A DNA stretch of 64,000 nt, from NCBI RefSeq assembly GCF_018882405.1, contig NZ_JACVOO010000005.1, forward strand, positions 1-64,000, read 5' to 3'. The DNA is from Polynucleobacter sp. 31A-FELB. Lineage in GTDB: Bacteria; Pseudomonadota; Gammaproteobacteria; Burkholderiales; Burkholderiaceae. Numbering within the stretch: position 1 is the first letter of the stretch; every line of letters starts with the position of its first letter. The notes below the pieces were generated by a model. That model searched no databases. It had not been told where the DNA came from and was given only the letters and a program-made list of their open reading frames with translations. Below are positions 59,666 to 64,000 of the stretch, in pieces. The translations under genes were made by a program, and so were the position numbers.

Positions 59666-60526
59666 TTAGGGACGTAGATCTAAACGATCAGATCCATCTC
59701 TCGTGAAATCAAAAGTCGAAACCCAATCCAAGATATCAATCTGATTACGCATTTCCACAGGGAAAACTCCAAAGGGGGCAGAAGCACGAACAATCGCTAA
59801 GGCCTGGCGATCTAACTCAGGATTGCCAGAGCTGCGCCCAATACTCAAGCCATCTTTACCTTGGGCATTGTTAGCAATCCGCCCCTGAGCATCGACACTA
59901 ACCACAATCACCAAGCTACCATATAAAGGTCGGCCATTAGCACGTGGGAAAAATGCACTTCCATAAGCCTCAATCTTTTGACGCATAGCATCGTAATACT
60001 GCGCAAATACAACTGCCTTCGTACTAGCTCCGGTCAAGACCTTACGACGAGGCTCGCGTCCATTGACCTGCAAACGCTTCGCTAACTCAGCTTCTAAAGA
60101 GTTTAGCTGCGATGTGGCTTTTTTCTCATTACCACTTTTACGGCCACCTGCTAGCGCGCGATCTGCTTCAAGCTTGGCCAGCATTTGTTTTTGTTGTTTC
60201 TCCAGGACCTCAAGGCGGGCATCTGCACCAAGCCTTGCACGGTGCAATGCGCTTGCATCTTGATTGGAAGTGTTGCCACCCCCATGTAAATCTGCCTGGG
60301 CTAATTTATTGGCCTGCTTGGGCGCCACTTGATTGCTAGCATTCACCAAAACAACGCTCAGAGGCGTGTTTAAACGGCGATTTTCTATTTCACCAATACC
60401 CCAACGAAACGACAAGAAGATGAGATGAGCCAAAATCGAGAGGCCCAGCGCATAGCCAAATGGGTAGCGGCGCCAACTACCATCCAAACGAGCAACTAAC
60501 TGCTGCAGCTTAGGTGGGACTTGCAT
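59666..60526 (-). CDS. TonB/TolA-like energy-transducing protein
   Basis: The 286-residue protein has an N-terminal membrane helix at about 25-45, a long charged, Ala/Lys/Glu-rich middle with a coiled-coil stretch (about 85-150), and a TonB C-terminal domain with YGSLVIVVSVDAQGRI and NPELDRQALAIVRASAPFG. It differs from TolA in having no Gly/Ser linker. No exbBD or receptor gene is near. ATG 60526 is chosen over TTG 60553; it overlaps the exonuclease gene by 17 nt. Confidence 0.8.
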   Translation of the reverse strand: MQVPPKLQQLVARLDGSWRRYPFGYALGLSILAHLIFLSFRWGIGEIENRRLNTPLSVVLVNASNQVAPKQANKLAQADLHGGGNTSNQDASALHRARLGADARLEVLEKQQKQMLAKLEADRALAGGRKSGNEKKATSQLNSLEAELAKRLQVNGREPRRKVLTGASTKAVVFAQYYDAMRQKIEAYGSAFFPRANGRPLYGSLVIVVSVDAQGRIANNAQGKDGLSIGRSSGNPELDRQALAIVRASAPFGVFPVEMRNQIDILDWVSTFDFTRDGSDRLDLRP

Positions 60527-62498
60527 CACTCTCAGGCATTTCTGGTGTTTCAATATGAAGCACTCGTACCCCCGCAGTGAGCTGCAGAAGATCTACATCA
60601 GCAATACTCACTTCAGCCCGAGTCATACGTGGGTGACTAGCTAACTCTGGAATAGGCAAATGCAAAGGAACCGGCTCAACGCGCGACATACCTTCTTTGA
60701 GATGTCTCACAAAAACTTGCTTAGGAACTTCATCTTGAGCAACCCAGCGTAGGCACCAATATTTTTCAAGGCGGTCCTGGTATTCACCATAGGCTGAATA
60801 ACAAGCTTCAAAGTCTGCAGCAATACCCATCAGGGCAGCATCTCGCGGCGGGAATGGTGCCACCATCTTGGCAGTGATGCCATGCTTGGCTATGGCGATC
60901 AACTGCCACTGATTCACCAAATCTGAATAGCGGCGCAATGGCGATGTACACCAAGCGTAATACTCCAAACCCAATCCCTCATGAGGGCCAGGTGTCGTCT
61001 GCATACGTGTCCGCAATGGGCCCCAACCCTTTTGAGTTCGGAACAAACCAGGAATCCCATGATCTGCCAGTAAACGCCCTGAAGCACTGTTGCAATAAAT
61101 CATCCACTCAGCAACGATGGTATCCAGGATTGAACCGCGCTGGCGCGGAGTAATGTCTACCCGCTGTACTCCACCCACTTCTTTGATTTGAAAATGGAAG
61201 TCTCTCGCTAAGGCATTGGGATCCAAGACCCCCAATTGCTCAGCACGTAATCCATTGACTACTCGTTGCTCCTGACGTCCTGCATGCAATAACTTTGCTG
61301 CAGTCCACAACACACTGAGCTCTTGACGATACGGATAGTTAGACGATTCATCGACCAAACTTTCTTCCGTTACTAGATGCTCCAAATTCTCGAGACGAAG
61401 GTTGGATCCCATGGGAACCATCTCAGCACGCAACTGCAGCGTCTCTTTATCTACGACTCCAGCCGCATCGATGTCCACATAAATCGATAAAGCTGGGCGA
61501 GCGGCACCCTCATCCAATGAGAACTGCGAAATCACTGTGTCGGGCAACATCGTGATCTTATCGCCAGGGAAATACACCGTAGACATGCGGGTACGTGCAA
61601 CCTTATCTAAAGCGTCATCCTTAGCGATCACCAAACCAGGCGCCGCAATATGAATGCCAATACGATGTCCGCCACCCTCAAGCGCAGTAACCGATAAAGC
61701 ATCATCAATCTCAGTAGTGCCTGAATCATCAATCGAGAAGGCGGTCACTTCGGCTAAAGGTAACTCTGAAATAGCGGCATCTAATGCAGCTTGCTCAACC
61801 ACCAAACTTTGGTCGTGTTCAGCACCCCGAGGGAAATGGGCTTTTAAAAACATGCCTTGGTGATATTGCAAAGGTGAATCAATGGCGCCGCAGCGGATCA
61901 TCAACTGGGCAGGCGATTCTCCTGATTCAGTGCAAGCAGCAATCAAAGCTTTATAGGCAGAGGTATTTTTATCTGGAGAAAATAGGAGTTGATTTGCTTG
62001 AGACTGGAGAGTTTCTGGAAATACGCCAGATACCAACTCCTTTTGCCACGCAGCCTGCTGCTCTAATTCTTTTTGCTTGCGCTCGAGTGCAGCTAGACCA
62101 GCCTGCAACTGTTCTAGCGGCGCTCTTTGAAAACGTCCGCGCCCTTTACGACGGAAAAATACTGGCGCACCTTGTAAGGCAATCGCTAATGCCGTCTGTT
62201 GCGGGATGCTGGCTTGTGCGCCAAAATATTCTTGAGCAACATCTACCAGGCCAAATTCTTCATCAGGCGCACAGTCCCATAAGAACTGCAGATCAATCTC
62301 TTTAGATAAAGCATTTGCCTCATCCATTAATGCCTGAGGCTCTGGCTTTTCAAAACGTAGCCAAACTTCTTTGGCCTTTAGTTTGATCTTTTTCCCGGAC
62401 AGGCTCGTCGCCTGCCAAGATTCAGCATCTCCAGCGCCCGAGGCAGACTGGACTGTGGCGACCTTGATGTCACCACCCTCTTCATATAAAAGATGCAT
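60510..62498 (-). CDS. RNase II/RNase R-type exoribonuclease (RNB domain)
   Basis: The 662-residue protein has an RNB catalytic domain centred on about 250-560, with AFSIDDSGTTEIDDALSV carrying the metal-binding aspartates, and RIGIHIAAPG. An N-terminal domain of about 240 residues precedes it. It degrades RNA 3' to 5'. It is shorter than RNase R and no clear S1 domain is seen at the C-terminus. It lies 2 bp after the SDR gene. Confidence 0.9.
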   Translation of the reverse strand: MHLLYEEGGDIKVATVQSASGAGDAESWQATSLSGKKIKLKAKEVWLRFEKPEPQALMDEANALSKEIDLQFLWDCAPDEEFGLVDVAQEYFGAQASIPQQTALAIALQGAPVFFRRKGRGRFQRAPLEQLQAGLAALERKQKELEQQAAWQKELVSGVFPETLQSQANQLLFSPDKNTSAYKALIAACTESGESPAQLMIRCGAIDSPLQYHQGMFLKAHFPRGAEHDQSLVVEQAALDAAISELPLAEVTAFSIDDSGTTEIDDALSVTALEGGGHRIGIHIAAPGLVIAKDDALDKVARTRMSTVYFPGDKITMLPDTVISQFSLDEGAARPALSIYVDIDAAGVVDKETLQLRAEMVPMGSNLRLENLEHLVTEESLVDESSNYPYRQELSVLWTAAKLLHAGRQEQRVVNGLRAEQLGVLDPNALARDFHFQIKEVGGVQRVDITPRQRGSILDTIVAEWMIYCNSASGRLLADHGIPGLFRTQKGWGPLRTRMQTTPGPHEGLGLEYYAWCTSPLRRYSDLVNQWQLIAIAKHGITAKMVAPFPPRDAALMGIAADFEACYSAYGEYQDRLEKYWCLRWVAQDEVPKQVFVRHLKEGMSRVEPVPLHLPIPELASHPRMTRAEVSIADVDLLQLTAGVRVLHIETPEMPESDASPT

Positions 62499-62500
62499 GC

Positions 62501-63235
62501 TTAAAGAGAGATCCCGCCGCTGGCCTCAAGTGCTACGCCATTGACATAACTAGCTTCATCGCTCGCTAAGAATAAATACACGTTCGCCATTTCTTCTGGA
62601 GTACCTAGGCGACCAAGCCAGCTGCGTCTTTCAATATCTTTCAGAATGTTTTCTGGCATGGCCTTGACCATCTCAGTTGCAATAAAGCCTGGGCACACTG
62701 CATTTACCCGAATCCCTTTTGCACCCAATTCACGCGCCCAAGTTTTAGTAAAGCCAATGACACCAAATTTCGTGGCGGAATAATTTGTCTGACCAAAGTT
62801 TCCATAGATGCCAACAACGCTTGAAGCATTCACAACGGCACCTTTGCCCGCCTCCAACATGTGCGGCACTACCAACTGCGTGCAATTGAATACACCCTTT
62901 AAATTGACATCAATCACCGTATCAAATTGCGCTTCCGTCATTTTGACCAAGCGTGCATCTTGTGTGATGCCAGCATTATTAATCAAGATATCAATGCGCC
63001 CGTGACGCTGCATGATTTGATCAACAGCCGCTTCAATACTCGCGCGATCGGTCACATTCATGACATAGGCTTCTGAGCCTGGAATGAGATCAACCGCGGC
63101 TTTTACCGCCTCAGGATTCACATCCGCAATCATGACTTTCGCACCCTCTTGCGCAAAGCGCTTTGCCGTTGCGAAGCCAATACCTTTTGCTGCCCCAGTA
63201 ATGATGGCTACTTTATCTCTTAGTCTCATATTCAT
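62501..63235 (-). CDS. Short-chain dehydrogenase, 3-oxoacyl-ACP reductase type
   Basis: The 244-residue SDR has the cofactor motif [14 protein letters not shown], the NNAGI motif and the catalytic Ser-Tyr-Lys with [14 protein letters not shown]. It resembles FabG and PhaB, which reduce 3-oxoacyl chains with NADPH. No fab or pha gene is adjacent, so the exact substrate is open. Its ATG overlaps the mpl stop codon by 1 nt (TAATG). Confidence 0.9.
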   Translation of the reverse strand: MNMRLRDKVAIITGAAKGIGFATAKRFAQEGAKVMIADVNPEAVKAAVDLIPGSEAYVMNVTDRASIEAAVDQIMQRHGRIDILINNAGITQDARLVKMTEAQFDTVIDVNLKGVFNCTQLVVPHMLEAGKGAVVNASSVVGIYGNFGQTNYSATKFGVIGFTKTWARELGAKGIRVNAVCPGFIATEMVKAMPENILKDIERRSWLGRLGTPEEMANVYLFLASDEASYVNGVALEASGGISL

Positions 63236-64000
63236 TACTTTGCTTTCTCTTGTATTGCGGTCAATATTTTTTGATGCACGCCACCAAAGCCACCATTACT
63301 CATCACCAAAATGTGATCGCCAGGCTTTGCTTGATTTGCAACAGCCTTGACCAAAGCGGATAGATCATCAAAGGCTGCAGCACGATTGTCACTCTTTGTA
63401 TTTAATGGGGCCAAGACCTCGTTTAAATCCCAACCTAAAGAATCTTTACCGGCGCTAGCGCCATAAGCAAAAATCTTATCGGCTGCCTCTAGACTATTCG
63501 GTAGCTGTGCCTTCATCACTCCGAGTTTCATCGTATTAGAGCGTGGCTCCAATACTGCCAAAATACGAGACTGTCCTACGCGGCGACGTAAGCCATCTAC
63601 CGTAGTAATAATTGCTGTAGGGTGGTGCGCAAAATCATCGTAGACCGTTACTTCATTTGCTACGCCAATTATTTCTAAACGACGTTTCACATTCTTAAAC
63701 TCAGCAAGTGCACGCGCTGCATCCGTCGGTGAAATGCCAATGTGATTAGCTGAGGCAATCGCCGCCAATGCATTGAGTTGATTATGTCGACCCATGACGC
63801 CAGAGTCCCGAGCCCACGCAACCGTTGCAACTTCTTTACCATCTTGCAAAACAATAAAGCCATCTGCCGCTTGAGAAATTAAAGACCAGGCATTCTTTTT
63901 ATCTTGGCCAAACTTTTCAACAGGCGCCCAAGCACCTCGTGCGATGACTCTCTCTAGAGCAGGCTCTTCACCATTCACCACCACGAGACCGTTGCCCGGC
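63235..64000 (-). CDS. mpl: Mpl, murein tripeptide ligase, C-terminal part (5' end beyond the window)
   Basis: The reading frame runs off the right edge at 64000, so only about 255 C-terminal residues are seen. The sequence has the Mur-ligase central and C-terminal domains with [19 protein letters not shown] and [12 protein letters not shown], typical of Mpl. Mpl joins recycled L-Ala-gamma-D-Glu-meso-DAP to UDP-MurNAc. Residues before the first candidate GTG (63984) continue in frame (PGNGL), so that codon is not the true start. Confidence 0.9.
   Translation of the reverse strand, partial: PGNGLVVVNGEEPALERVIARGAWAPVEKFGQDKKNAWSLISQAADGFIVLQDGKEVATVAWARDSGVMGRHNQLNALAAIASANHIGISPTDAARALAEFKNVKRRLEIIGVANEVTVYDDFAHHPTAIITTVDGLRRRVGQSRILAVLEPRSNTMKLGVMKAQLPNSLEAADKIFAYGASAGKDSLGWDLNEVLAPLNTKSDNRAAAFDDLSALVKAVANQAKPGDHILVMSNGGFGGVHQKILTAIQEKAK

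Noticed and set aside
61784..62305. 173-residue plus-strand open frame
   Set aside because: Antisense to the RNB exonuclease gene; no motif, no ribosome site.

Overview
This 64 kb window is a dense, almost wholly protein-coding stretch of chromosome from a Gram-negative bacterium. Base composition looks moderate, with A+T slightly ahead by eye. Gene content and order (nrdR/glyA, tolQRAB-pal-cpoB-queC, ribBA-ribH-nusB, algH-ruvX-pyrR-pyrB, bamE/fur back to back, dapB-leuS-lptE-holA-proA, maeB with a barstar-family neighbour, a second TonB-like protein beside aroE) suggest a betaproteobacterium of the Burkholderiales, most likely Polynucleobacter or a close relative. That placement is inference from gene order and protein sequence; no rRNA or tRNA gene lies in the window to confirm it.

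Layout. 1-127: one end of an IS3-family element, cut by the window edge. 187-1895: glyA-nrdR (minus). 1966-7338: tolQ-tolR-tolA-tolB-pal-cpoB-queC (plus), the Tol-Pal envelope system followed by queuosine synthesis. 7353-13309: riboflavin genes in two opposed blocks (ribD-ribE minus, ribBA-ribH-nusB plus) with a four-gene minor type IV pilin cluster between them, reading into ribD. 13449-18911: gabD, trmB, a DUF2721 membrane protein, uppP and a TolC-like outer-membrane channel. 18908-30305: an LPS/O-antigen island with a heptosyltransferase, the complete dTDP-L-rhamnose set (rfbC, rfbA, rfbD, rfbB), an O-antigen ligase/polymerase and five further sugar-transfer genes, including a GT10 fucosyltransferase-like and a GT25 protein. 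It contains the only long non-coding gap (24903-25308). 30319-32887: pyrB-pyrR-ruvX-algH. 32950-41868: phrB, apaH, hemL, rubredoxin, a THUMP-type RNA methyltransferase, hemJ, proA, holA, lptE. 41904-46704: leuS, dapB, bamE, with fur divergent. 46810-53825: gap, tkt, rsmE, a barstar-family protein, maeB. 53898-56019: thiL-pgpA-pncC with ATGA overlaps. 56038-64000: corA, pyrF, mtgA, aroE, a TonB-like protein, an RNase II-type exonuclease, an SDR reductase and the 3' part of mpl.

Functionally the window is core metabolism and envelope building: outer-membrane integrity (Tol-Pal, BamE, LptE, UppP, MtgA, Mpl), vitamins and cofactors (riboflavin, thiamine, haem), pyrimidines (PyrB, PyrR, PyrF), amino acids (GlyA, ProA, DapB, AroE) and central carbon (Gap, Tkt, MaeB, GabD). 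The accessory parts are the IS end, the minor-pilin cluster and the glycosyltransferase island. I found no CRISPR array, prophage, toxin cassette or convincing new defence system. The best leads are a pilin with no leader peptide, a DHBP synthase with a dead GTP-cyclohydrolase domain, an orphan barstar-like protein, a BamE with a repeated tail motif, the GT10/DUF6492 glycosylation genes, and several perfect inverted repeats between genes.
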